Shown piece by piece: positions 9,240 to 19,745 of a DNA stretch of 64,000 nt (positions are counted from its first letter, which is position 1; the number at the start of each line of letters is the position of its first letter). The notes beneath the pieces are model-generated. The model made no database searches, had not been told where the DNA came from, and saw nothing but the letters and a program-made list of their open reading frames with translations. The stretch is from NCBI GenBank assembly GCA_043228905.1, contig JBHGNT010000002.1:8742001-8806000 (forward strand), written 5' to 3'. A program made the position numbers and the translations under genes. This DNA comes from Azolla caroliniana (lineage: Eukaryota > Polypodiophyta).

Positions 9240-9990
9240 CCAATTTAGTTTTGGGATAATTGATTGGAATGGGCGTTTCGAATGTCGTTTGAAAAGACGG
9301 TTATTGTATCGTGTATCGCTCGACTGATTGCTTCTGTGAGCGACTTTGGTTCTTCAGGGAAAGTCAAGAGTAAATCCGTAATATCATTACGTAGGCCATA
9401 ATGAAATTGCTCCATCAATGCTTGGTCATCCCAAGGAATATCGGTGATGAGAACACAGAAATCCGCAGCATAAGTTGAGGCCAACCGGTCACCTTGACAC
9501 AGTCTTCGGATTTTGTTGATTGTCATCCTCACACTATCGGTATCTCCAAAACAGGCTTTAAACTCGCTAATAAACTCTTCAAAATATTTAACAAGGGAGA
9601 GTTTTTTCTAGCAGAGGGGCAAACCATGCCAAAGCTGTTCCACTAAGTAACGTGCCTACTAGTTCCACTAGTGATGCATCAGTGGGATATCGGGAAGCAT
9701 GCATTTGAAGCACCAAACATACCTGATTAAGAAATACTCTAAACTGTGATCACGTTCCATCAAACTTCATAGGGTTCTTTGGGAGTCCCTTGAGTGCTTT
9801 GTCCTTGTTGTTGTAATGACACAATAGTTGCTTCAAGTTGTTACACATGTAACGTCAGTTCCTCATGTTGTTATTGTTTTTCTAGAGCTATTTGTTGAAG
9901 ATCCCCCAATAGACCTTGATTTTCTTGTTCTAGTGCTACAAACTTTTCTTTTAAGTATTGGAGCTCCGAGAAAACGGATTGGTATTTTTA
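9240..9990 (-). pseudogene. Ty3/gypsy (chromovirus) gag remnant
   Basis: Minus-strand reading gives a coiled-coil start (about 9985), then FRVFLNQVCLVLQMHASRYP, TDASLVELVGTLLSGTALAW and FAPLLEK. After a frameshift it continues KYFEEFISEFKACFGD and the open segment MRMTINKIRRLCQGDRLAST..., WDDQALMEQFHYGLRNDI, PKSLTEAISRAI (9245-9532). This is the retrotransposon gag fold of chromoviruses: an F..FL.Q segment, FPTD-like turn, LTGTAL.W-like turn, L.QG.R....Y segment and final helix. It has a frameshift and no zinc knuckle. The paired LTR-like repeats suggest an internally deleted element. Confidence 0.75.
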
Positions 9991-10078
9991 AGCACTAACA
10001 ATTGCCATTTAGTAAGAAGGATAAGAGGATTAGTATGAAGGGAAGGAGGAATAAGAGGATGAGCAATTTGGTTCAAAC

Positions 10079-10500
10079 TGTCAGGAATAGTACTAGAGAC
10101 AGGAATACTTAGTACTAAGGATCGAGAGCAAGAATAAGGATTAGTACTAAGAAGGGAAAGAGTGTGTGGAGACTCACGAGAGAGAGAGAGAGAATGATGA
10201 TAATAAATGATATATTATATGAAGAGAAGATACAAGAACAACTAGGAGGCTTAAGACTGGCGTTGAACCGAATTGGTTCTGAATAAAGACACGTGCCTCT
10301 ATTTACAGTACTGTCAGGAGTACTCCTGAAGTTTCTAGAATGTTCCAGAGTAAACTAGAATATACATGAATTTCCTATAGTGAAATAATAAATGAAAATA
10401 TGTTTTGTATTATAATGCATGGTTTAATGGTAAGGTTCAACCCATGTAACACAAGCTCATGGGTTCAAATCCTTTTGGAGCCATACCATGCCATATCATG
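10079..10500 (-). repeat. LTR-like repeat, right copy (chromovirus)
   Basis: Direct repeat of the block at 7763-8545 without the internal extra segment. It ends with a tRNA-like stretch (atggtttaatggtaagg ... catgggttcaaatcc) at about 10429-10477. It lies just 5' of the gag remnant in the minus direction, so it is the likely 5' LTR. No tRNA-Met primer site is visible beside it. Confidence 0.5.
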
Positions 10501-11190
10501 ACACCAACCCGATACTTTGTATTGAATTGGGGTTTGATTTTTGTGTTTTCAACACCAACTCGATACAAATCAAACCCTAACTCGATACTTTGTATCTAGT
10601 TGTGGTTTGATTTTTGTGTTTTAAACCCTAACTCCATACTTTATATCGAGTTGGGGTTTAATTTCTGTGTTTTTACCCCAACTCGATACAAAGTATCGAG
10701 ATGTCGTTTCATTTATGTGTTTTAGACACCAACTCGCTGGGTTTTGATTTTCTTTGTTTTAAACCCCAACACGATACTTTGTATCTAGTTGGGGTTTAAT
10801 TTCTGTGTTTTGTACCCCAACTCGATACAAAGTATCGAGCTGGCATTTAATTTCTGTGTTTTAAACACCAACTTTGTATCGAGTTGGCATTTAATTTCTG
10901 TGTTTTAAACACCAACTTTGTATCAAGTTGGCATTTAATTTCTGTGTTTTAAACACCAAAGTTGGGGTACAAAACACAAAAATTAAACCCCAACTCGATT
11001 ATCGAGTTGGGGTTTGATTTCTATGTTTTAAATCCCAACTCGATACTATGTTTCGAGTTGGGGTTTGTTTTAAACACCAAGTCGAAACTTTGTATTGAGT
11101 TGGGGTTTGTTTTAAACACCAAGTCGATACTTTGCATCGCGTTGGGTTTAATTTCTGTGTTTTAAACACCAACTCATTACTTTGTAACGA
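10500..11190. repeat. Tandem array of palindromic units
   Basis: About a dozen units of roughly 50-60 bp. Each contains a perfect or near-perfect palindrome with arms CCAACTCGATAC and GTATCGAGTTGG around a 3-nt centre, plus the linker GGTTTAATTTCTGTGTTTTA. Units vary by point changes and partial deletions. There is no coding content. The core TCGATAC...GTATCGA recurs at 7641-7762 and in the foldback at 17335-18930. Confidence 0.85.
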
Positions 11191-11390
11191 TTTCGTGTTC
11201 AATTTAAGGCTTCTTTAACAAAAATGCACTCTAAACTACATATTTTGATGGTAAACCACTTGTACATAAAACTTAGATAGAGACCATTTTTAATACAAGT
11301 ATAATAGCTTTGGACCTAAGAAATCTCATAATTAATTAGAAAAACTCATAAGTGAACCCATTTTTCGTTTTTATCGTTATTGGAAGCGAG
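11191..11390. other. Unassigned non-coding interval
   Basis: AT-rich, with no frame or repeat recognised. Confidence 0.5.
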
Positions 11391-11481
11391 CTCGCCATGC
11401 CTCTATCCATCGTTCTTCTTGTTCTTCTTCGTCAAGCTGTGTCGGCTGCAGAGAGGTTCTCAATCCTCGCGCTCTGATACC
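11391..11481 (-). pseudogene. Leader and gag start of copia C2 with primer site
   Basis: The primer site TGGTATCAGAGC (minus, 11470-11481) is followed by a leader like that of copia C (GCGCGAGGATTGAG, then GCAGCCGACA) and a gag start encoding MDRGMASSLP, matching MDRGMGSSLS of copia C at 55777. The element is cut off at about 11390, leaving only the 5' LTR, primer site and first codons. Confidence 0.75.
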
Positions 11482-11871
11482 ATGTAGAAAGTAGCGTGCA
11501 GAAGCAAGTATGAAGACAGAACAGAGGAAGGAAACTCAGGTTCAATGGAGAGCTTAGGCTTACACGGTATACGCGGGAGAGACAGAGAGAGAAAAACAAA
11601 AAACTATATTCAACAATAATACTCAATCTCTGTGTACATAAGACGTGCTCAGTGAACACTTTTATACAAGCCCTAGAAGGACTGGCCGAAGTACTAACAG
11701 TACTTCAATGCTCATCAAGAGCCCCTACACTAACTCCCAAATATATTCCTCACGGAATATCTTTCCTAACGACCTCCCGGTTTACGCACTCGGCCTAACC
11801 GATCGGTCCCAACCGATCTGGTTCTCGGCTTCTTCAACCGATCCAGCCGATGTTGAGCTTGTCTCTCAACA
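11482..11871 (-). repeat. 5' LTR of copia C2 (390 bp)
   Basis: On the minus strand it runs from TGTTGAGAGACAAGC to ...TTCTACA next to the primer site. It shares with the C-family LTRs the ATTCCGTGAGGAAT inverted repeat, ATTTGGGAGTTAGTGTAG, the TATA box in TTGTATAAAAG and the CT-rich U5. It is inserted in the right end of the D2 3' LTR (11872-11911). Confidence 0.82.
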
Positions 11872-11911
11872 GATCCTATCCAGAGAGACCGATTTCCCAA
11901 CAATCTCCCCC

Positions 11912-12370
11912 TTCACTCTGGCATGGGATATCTTGTCAGCCTGATCCGCTTTCGGCACGCGTTGAGCTTGTCAGTTGTCAGGACCTTGGTTAGCATGTCT
12001 GACCTATTCTCCTCCATGTGAATCTTCGTCAGCATGAACTCTTGATCCTCTACTCTCTCCCGGATCTAGTGGTACCTCCGTTGGATATGTTTCGTTTGGG
12101 AATGGTAGGCCGTGTTCTTTGCAAGGTGGATGGCACTTTGACTTTCGCAATAGAGTCGGTATTCCTCCTGTCGGATCCTTACCTCACCGATGAAATCCTT
12201 CATCCAGATTATTTCCTTGCCGGCTTCCACTGCTGCCATGTACTCCGCTTCCGTGGTTGACAAGGCAAGCGTCTTCTACAGCCTTGACTGCCAAAAAACA
12301 ACTCACCCTACATAAGTCATGACATAACCGATGTGGACCGGCTGGTATCTGCATCAGCCAACATGTTTGA
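11912..12370 (-). pseudogene. Copia D2 RNase H C-terminal part
   Basis: Minus strand: an open stretch STTEAEYMAAVEAGKEIIWM, KDFIGEVRIRQEEYRLYCES and QSAIHLAKNTAYHSQTKHIQ (12066-12263), then a stop and LTKIHMEENRSDMLTKVL ending at PMPE and a stop. A polypurine tract GAAGGGGGAGA (about 11912-11922) abuts the LTR start TGTTGGGAAATCGG. The 5' side is frame-shifted from about 12264 and stops at the G0 LTR. The rest of the polyprotein resumes at 41766. Confidence 0.85.
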
Positions 12371-12831
12371 TGTTATCCCTAGGGGCCAGAAAATGCCCTA
12401 ACATAGAGTGTCCCTTTGAGACACTTCACCAAAGGGGTGTTGCGGTGAGATAAACTTAGACCGAACTATTAATGAAACCCTAATTGGTTACTAATTGGCA
12501 AGATCATTAGTCACAATACACACATAAGATGAATTACACTTAGCACAGAACAGTAATTAACACTGATTAAGATACAGAACAACAACACTCTATTAATTAT
12601 CCGCTAATGATTACAATCTAACTAGGCCCTTTTATAGGTCCTCGGCTCTAAGTACAAACCGGTGCCAACCGGCGACCGGATACGAACCGGTCCAGATTCG
12701 GATCGGCATACCGATTCTGGTCCGTCCGTTCTCTTTTCGAAATATCCTTCTAAATATTATAGATAATCAGCTCCCGGTTATTAATTATCCCCCTTTTTCC
12801 ATTTTGGACTTTCCTTGCCAGCTGGCTAACA
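12371..12831 (-). repeat. 3' LTR of gypsy G0 (461 bp)
   Basis: Runs from tgttatccctagg to ggctaaca. The minus-strand TATA box lies in CCTATAAAAGGGCC (about 12630-12645). It is CCGG-rich in U3. Paired with 41304-41765. Confidence 0.85.
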
Positions 12832-12834
12832 CAT

Positions 12835-12856
12835 GGTACGCCCGTGGGACAGTACC
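12835..12856. other. Short inverted repeat beside the G0 3' LTR
   Basis: GGTAC and GTACC pair around the 12-nt centre gcccgtgggaca. At the same place in G1 (34665-34686) the arms are GGCAC and GTGCC around gcccgtgggaaa, so both arms changed together. It could be an RNA hairpin. Alternatively TGG(C/T)ACGCCCGTGGGA resembles a gypsy primer site read on the plus strand. Confidence 0.55.
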
Positions 12857-12884
12857 TTGTACGTCGAATCCCACGATCCGGCCT

Positions 12885-15626
12885 TCATTCTTCCTCCAAA
12901 ATGTCCAGAATGCTTTGATCTAAGGGTTCCAATGGCTCCTCGGGAAGCCGTTCTGTCGTCTGCTGTTGCTGTTATTCCTCCTCCTGTTGTTGCCTCGACT
13001 TCTACTGTTCCTGCGGCTGTGGCTGCTCTTGTTGTCGCTCCGGCTCCAGCTATGACTGCTTTTGTTTGACTTCAGTTTCCTGCAGCTCTGTTGGTCTTAC
13101 CAACTCTTCCTCCTTTTCTGGCTCTATTGATCTTGGCGTCTCCTGGTGCTGTTGTCTGGCATGCACCGCTTCTTGCGGATGACCTTCCTTTAGTGGCTCC
13201 TCCTGAGTTCTGTTCGGTTGGCTTGCCCTGGTTCTGGCTTTATTTGGCGTTTGTTCTAAAGATTGCTCCTCGTCACTGATGTTGATCGCTGCCATTTTCG
13301 TGGCCGTTTCTTGCCATCGCCGTTCCCATTCGTACCTTCCGAACCGGAGTTGGTTGTCCAATTGGTCATCATCCAGTTGTGCCACCAACTGTATTGAGCT
13401 TTCTTCCACCAATTTCTTTGTTCGATTCCTCCATGCCAGTACAATGTCCCGGATCCGCCCTAGTCCCATTTTGCACTTGTCCTCTGCGGCCTATCGTTCT
13501 TCTTTCAATTTTTTAATTAGGCCCGCGGTTGCCGCTTCCTGCCTTTTGTTGTGCATAATTTGCGTTTGATACGTTGTTTGCACTTTGTGTAAAGCCATCG
13601 TGGTGCGTTCCGTTTCTGCATGGTGCTCCAATTGAAGGTCCAGTCGCTCTTTCACTGCTTCCGCTAGTTGTTTAGCTACTTCGGCTCCCTTCAACTGATC
13701 GTCCAACAATGCCGACGTCATCCGGTTAATTTCCTCATGGAGTTCCCTACACTTTTCTTGCTACCGGTCACTTTTAGTAATCAATTTCTTATGATCAACA
13801 TCCAAATGCTTATAATCCTGGTGCAATCGGTCGAAGTCATCAATTTTTTGTTTTGGGTTTTGATTGATTAACCGGCGAGCACGGTCCTCACGGTCTTTTT
13901 GTTGCTAGAGCTCCTCTTTGAGGTGCTCAATCACCACTTCTGCCATTCGTCGGAGTTTCTCTTTCTCTTGCAGGAGTTTTTCTTTCTCTTCTTTCAACCA
14001 ATCATACGCTTGATGAACTTTTCTCAAGCTTTCCTCTGTTCGGCGGAGGCTGTCGGCCGTCTTCCTTTGTTCCTCCTCTGCTGCTTTTTTCAATTCTCGC
14101 TCCCTGGCTCGTAAGGCCTCTTGTGCTGCCAGGTCTTCCAGTAATGTGGCAAGCTCTTGTGCTAGCATGTTATTAGTATCCGGGCCTACTTCAGACACCG
14201 GGGTCTTATTGTTCTGTAAAGTTATCGGAGCCACCGGTTCTTCTATGACCAACTTGGCCATTTCTGTTCTGGCCTTCTCTATATCTTGCTCCGTGCTCCA
14301 GATTCTTGACCGGGCCTTCTCTAATTCCTCGGTTGTGGCTAGCAACCAGTCTTCATGCGCTCTCTCTTCTGCTTTATACTAGCAGACAACCCCAGCTACT
14401 TGTTCTACTATCCATCGTAGCCATTGACTGTCGGTGCCTTGTTGTCGTGCCGGTTCTGGTCGTGGGATGGCTTCTTCACTGGCTATGAGCCTATTATGGA
14501 TGGTTACGTCAAGTGGTCGCTCTGGTTCTGGCTATTGTTGCTGCGGCGGTGACACCGGCAATTCAATGACTGGTTCTTGATCGACCGGTACTGCCGTGAC
14601 CTAGACCGTTGATTCTGCAATGTCCTACCGCACCAATTGCTCTGTCACCGATTCTTGTTGAACCAATTCTGACGCCTTCCTTGACTGTGGCTCCTCAGGG
14701 AGGGGTTCCAATATACTCTCCTCCATCGGACTTGATTTCTCCCCTTTGTGGCCCTTGTCACTTGTCTGTCGACGACATATCAGAGTCTCGGTACGCTCGT
14801 CTTCCTGCTCTTCTTCCTCCAGGGTCTTGCTATCGATTAACGCCGCCAAGGGGTCCTGCCCCTACGGTTTGTCCGGTTCCTGTTCTGCTTGTTGTTCCGT
14901 CTGGCGCAGCTTGATTTTCAAAGGTCTCACCGGGGTGTCCACCGATGCCTCCTTCTCTACTGGCTGCTTTTGATTAGGCCGCTCCTTCGCCTTTTGTGAA
15001 GTGTCAGCCTCCAAGCCTATCGCCTGTGTAGCCAGGAGTTGCTACCGTTTTGAAGCTATTTTGGGGGTCGATTCTGTCGGTCTTCCCCGCTTCCTTTGTT
15101 TCATGGGCTCCACCGGCGGTGCTAATAGAGTGAGCCATTGCGCCACCGCTGTCCACATCTTTTTGCCATCTTTTACTGAGATGATGGCAGCGCTCAGGCC
15201 GTCGACGATGATTACTGGCCAATCCACCTGTACTCCCTCGTAGGTGGCTATAATCAAACTGGCTCTATTCCTGGGCATAATCGGTGGTTGTGGGTATACA
15301 TGACCATACTCGTGGAGTACCTGAGCAATTTCCCGAAACAATAGGTCTTCGCCGCCTTACGTGCGGTACGCCTTGCTGCCCAAGGAGTATTCTCCGAAAT
15401 ACTTCGTCAACAGCTCCTGTGAAGGTTTGTTGATCGAGTATATTCCCCCTTCCGGTAAACTGGTTAGGGCTCGGATGGCTTCTTCAGTGATGACCTCCGT
15501 TTCGATGTCCTTGACGACATTTTCCGCATCTCCGTGCAACGATGCTTTTACTATCCTCAAGAATCCCTCCAGGCCGTGTTGCTTAAGTCATTTCTTGGCT
15601 GCTTCTGAGAGTACCATGCATTCCAT
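12885..15626 (-). pseudogene. Accessory 3' ORF of gypsy G0: unknown domain plus coiled coil
   Basis: A single minus-strand frame of 914 codons from MECMVLSEAAKK to SILDILEEE and a stop. It is broken only by roughly a dozen point stops, with no frameshift seen. Order: an N-terminal domain (about residues 4-250, with LEGFLRIVKAS, KYFGEYSLGSKAYRT and WTAVAQWLTLLAPPV), a Pro/Glu/Gln-rich linker, QWLRWIVEQVAGVV, then a long Lys/Glu/Leu/Gln-rich coiled coil (about 14345-13050) and an acidic Gln/Glu tail. The same architecture occurs in G1 (34712-37882), and the N-terminus in K. It lies between pol and the 3' LTR, has no membrane segment, so it is not envelope-like, and is not a family I know. Confidence 0.75.
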
Positions 15627-15653
15627 GTCGTCATCGGAGTGGGTAGGTTGTGG

Positions 15654-16255
15654 TAGGATTAGTGCGCCTGTGTGTTCTGCTTGCTCTCGCCTGATCACTC
15701 GTAATCACCTGTGTGCGCTGAGAACTCTGTGTTCGCGAAATGAAAGGGACTTTGCGCGGCACAGGTTTTCTTTCTCCATGCGTGGCGCCTTTTCTCGATT
15801 CCCGCGCATGCACGTCTTGTACTATAATAGTAGTCGGTTGACACGTGGTGCGTTTTTAAAAAGCCTTTAATTCGCCACCAACCGCATGCCTATTCCGTGC
15901 ATGCACGTCTTGTACTATAATAGGATTAGTGCACCTGTGTGTTCTGCTTGCTCTCGCCTGATCACTCGTAATCACCTGTGTGCGCTGAGAACTCTGTGTT
16001 CGCGAATTGAAAGGGACTCTGCGCGGTAGAGGTTTTCTTTCTCCATGCGTGGCGCCTTTTCTCGATTCCCGCGCATGCACGTCTTGTACTATAATAGTAG
16101 TCGGTTGACACGTGGTGCGTTTTTAAATAGCCTTTAATTCGCCACCAACCGCATGCTTATTCCGTGCATGCACGTCTTGTACTATAATAGGAGTCGGTTG
16201 ACACATGGTGCGTTTTTAAATAGCCTTTAATTCGCCACCAACCACATGCCTATTC
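15654..16255 (-). promoter_or_regulatory. Tandemly repeated promoter-like region before the G0 3' ORF
   Basis: A unit of about 267 bp (taggatt at 15654 and again at 15921) contains a sub-unit of roughly 95 bp repeated three times. Each sub-unit has, in the minus direction, a TTTAAA-type box (TTTTTAAAAACG or ATTTAAAAACG), the G-box-like CACGTGTC and CTATTATAGTAC. There is no conserved coding between. The position just upstream of the 3' ORF suggests an internal promoter. Confidence 0.5.
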
Positions 16256-16269
16256 AAACTGCCCGTTCA

Positions 16270-16465
16270 CTCCTCGCCTTTGCATGATGTTGAGTTTTTT
16301 TTTTTCTCTGAAAGTTGAGTTTTAGTTAACCGGAAGCACCGGGTCCGTATCCCGGTTTTTCCCCATATTCACGTTTGTCGGCCACCTGTTTGTCGCTATC
16401 TAGTAACGCCGGCTCCTCCTGATTGTCGGGTACTTGTTTACCAACACGTTCGCCTTCACAAGTGG
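16270..16465 (-). pseudogene. Tail of G0 pol and purine tract
   Basis: Minus translation gives a hydrophilic tail (CEGERVGKQVPDNQEEPALL, then DSDKQVADKREYGEKPGYG) ending at a stop near 16320. This resembles in composition the tail of G1 pol (NPEIRQDEEPTPTNTAED...). It is followed by an A-rich purine tract on the minus strand (16295-16309). The pol frame was severed here by the insertion whose other edge is at about 24737. Confidence 0.5.
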
Positions 16466-16479
16466 AAGGATAAGGAATA

Positions 16480-17334
16480 TTACGTTTGATTTTGGGGCTT
16501 TTTTTGCCATTTCACAAAACACCTTGATAGCAGTATCACATGTTCTCAAAAACTTGATGAAAACGCTAAAATTTTCACCATTTGGTAAAATTTAAAAATG
16601 CTAAATTTTGGCCAAATACGAAAAAGAACTTTGTGTATTTTAAAGAAGAAATTATAACTAGTAGTATTTTAGATCCTAACAAAATCATAACAGAAATATT
16701 TCAAAACAATCAACTTTTTTATTTCATTCGATAAAATATTGTCTAAATTTCTTACATATCGTTGCACAAAAAATACATTTAAGAGTTATTTGCATCACTA
16801 TCATCATTCCTTTCTTGAGAATCACCACTATAGCTAATATACAATTGTGACTCTTCCTCCTCATTTTCAAATATACCAATCAAATCATTGTCTTCACTAA
16901 ATGGTGTCTCCAAATTGTGTTCACTAAAATCTTGTTCGCTTTAAATTTGAGATATCTCCTAGTCTTGGTAATATCTTTTTTATTACCTGTCTATCGTTCT
17001 CATCCTTAAACATCCAACTTTTTTCAGTGTAAAGTCATACACAATGATATCCACCTCACTAATGTCAATGATAGATGTATTACAGAACTTTAATACATCA
17101 CCACGTACAAAACATTACCAATGCAGAATTGATGCCCTAGCCGATGACCATCTACATGTGTAGCTATTAATATCCCCACCTTGAGTTCTTGCAAATTTCC
17201 TTGTCACCTGAGTTATGCTCGTGTTGCCATCCTTAGTTCCACATAAATGTTTCCCTGTTGTAGATGAACCAAACTATGAAGATCAACATTAAGTGCTTGA
17301 CGTGGTGATTAAGAACCACGAGAATATTTTATAC
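16480..17334 (-). pseudogene. AT-rich interval with a decayed coding tail
   Basis: Mostly AT-rich and non-coding. On the minus strand, scattered segments look protein-like: SYTCRWSSARASILHW (about 17150), SEVDIIVYDFTLKKVGCLRM (about 17050) and an acidic end EDNDLIGIFENEEEESQLYI...DDSDANNS with a stop at about 16785. An acidic C-terminus after a TE open frame would fit a transposase, but no catalytic motif is visible and the family is unknown. Confidence 0.3.
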
Positions 17335-18930
17335 ACCACGTAAATGGCTTTTCAAGGTTCAATTACCATCAACACAATTCTTAATGGTTTTTTGTTAATC
17401 AATGAAACACATGTTCACCATAAGGTGTCTTGTTGGGCAACATACTTCTTTGCAGTATCAATATGCATCTTTTCCTCTTGTAAAAACAAAGATTTTAGTA
17501 CAATTCAAGTTCATGTAAACCCTAAACCTCTTTTATTTGAATAAAAAGATGATTTCTAAACATGAACTCCATACATTATATCGAGTTGATGTAAAAAACA
17601 AAGTTTTGATCACAATTACATACAATGTATCAAATTCATGTTCAAAGTTTTTTTCTCGGATTTAAAAAAATAAAAAAATAAAACAATTGAGCTTGACTTG
17701 ATGAAAAAACCAGTCTTTTCACCACAATTTAATACAATGTATAGAGTTCATGTTTAAAGTAATATTTTCAAATGTTTTCAAAAAAAATTCAAAATTTTTT
17801 GATATTTTATTTATTTATTTATAATTTGTTTTTTGGGAAAAAAACTTTAAACGTGAATTCAATACATTGTATCAACTTGTGATGAAAAGTCTAGAGTTTT
17901 TTCATCACTTCAAAAACAATTAAAAAAAAAAACCCAAAATAGATAGAAAAAAAAAAAAAAAAACTTTAAACATGAACTCGATACATTGTATCGAATTCGT
18001 GTTTAAAAACAGAGTTTTCAGCGTAGTGTATCGAGTTCGTGTTGACAAACTCAGTTTTTAAACACGAATTCGATACAATGTATCGAGTTTGTGTTTAAAA
18101 CATTTAAACACGAACTCGATACGCCGTATCAAAATCATTTTGAAAAGTTAATTTTTCGACACGAACTCGATACAATGTATCGAGTTCGTCTTGAAAAACC
18201 AGTTTGTGTCAAAACACTGACTTTTTCACATGAATTTGATACAATGTATCGAGTTCATGTTTAAAGGTTTTTTTGGGAGGTTTTAAAAAAAACAATTTTG
18301 GTTTTTTTCTATTTATTTTGGGTCCTTTTGGTTATTTTTTTTAAAAAAAAGTGGAAATGATGAAAAAACAAGAGTTTTCAGCACAAGTCGATACAATGTA
18401 TCGAATTCATGTTAAAAAATTTTTTTTCCCAAAAGAAATAAATCAAAAAAATAAAATTAAAAATAAATAAAATAAATAAAATTTGAAAAAAAACTAGGTA
18501 CATTTTACTTTATTGTGGTGAAAACTCTGGTTTTTTCATCAAGTCAAGTTTGATTGATTGATTGATTTATTATTATTATTTTTTTAATTCGGGGAAAAAA
18601 ACTTTGAACATAAATTTGATACATTGTATGGAATTGGGATGAAAACTCTGTTTTTTACATCAAATCAATACAATGTATGGAGTTCATGTTTAGAAATATT
18701 TTTTCTTTCAAATAAAAGAGGTTTAGGGTTTACATGAACTCGAATTGTACTAAAATATATGTTTTGACAAGAGTAAAGAGATGCATATCGATGTTGTAAA
18801 GAATTATGTTGCACAACAAGATACCTTATGGTGAACATGTGCTTCCTTGATTAACAATAAACCATTAATAATTGTGTTGATGGTAATTGAACCTTGCAAA
18901 TGCCATTTACTTCACAAATTTTGTAGGGGA
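17335..18930. repeat. 1.6-kb foldback (long inverted repeat)
   Basis: The left arm (about 17335-18112) and the right arm (about 18113-18930) are reverse complements with moderate divergence. For example ggttcaattaccatcaacac at 17357 matches the reverse complement of 18877-18896, and gtaaaccctaaacctctttt at 17515 that of 18717-18736. Within the arms there are many palindromes of the form CGATACA.TGTATCG. No coding content. Confidence 0.8.
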
Positions 18931-19534
18931 GCTCTCAAAATGAAGAAGACGAGAGCATTGTGGATACCTTGATAAGTATGTGATATGTTCAATATGTGAT
19001 ATGTTCAAATTGATATATTAATGTTTACATCTAAGTTTGGCAGTTTTGACAATTTATGAATATCATCTACAGTTTAGGAGTTATGGATTTATCAAAATTG
19101 TTTATGAATATTGTATACATTTCTTGAGTTGTGAATTTATGGATGTTAATGAGCACTAAATCTATAGATGATGGCATTAAGGATTACAATATTACCTCTT
19201 ATACTTAAAACTTTTTCAAGTCTAACAATAGATGTAACGTCCACTTCTGGAACCTACATCTTCTCAAGATGGTGAAACCATTAATCTTAACTTGTGAGTT
19301 AAGTTAACCATTGTGATTTTCATTAAGTTAACTACATTTCATATTTTCAAACCATCAATGTTTAAGCATTTATTGAAAAACTATTCTATTTTAAAAATTA
19401 TCATTTTGAAACTTGTTAAACCTCAAAAAATTAACAAATTTTACATGCTATTTAAAACATGTGATACTAGTGTATCAAATTTCTGAAAATCACCTAAAAT
19501 CACAAGATTATGAAAGGAATGTATAAGTGGAATG
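18931..19534. other. AT-rich non-coding interval
   Basis: No frame, repeat or element end recognised. It lies between the foldback and the 5' LTR of D1. Confidence 0.5.
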
Positions 19535-19699
19535 TGTTAGGAAATAGGTCCATCTGGATGGGAAGTGAGAAGAACAGTGTGTATATTTGTAAATAGCCCG
19601 AAAGTCATATTAGTATAAACATGACCTAGGGCAAACTTAATAGTGTGTAGAATTGGTTGTGTTATTATCGTTGTGGCGATAATTCAGAGCGCAACTGCG

Positions 19700-19745
<46 letters not shown>

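Noticed and set aside
10500-11190. CRISPR array
   Set aside because: Units are palindromic and vary throughout, with no unique equal-length spacers, in a plant nuclear context.
12833-12850. Primer binding site for a plus-strand gypsy at the G0 left LTR
   Set aside because: TGGTACGCCCGTGGGA looks like a gypsy primer site, but the LTR TATA box and all coding are on the minus strand and a good primer site lies at 41281-41296. Kept only as an alternative.
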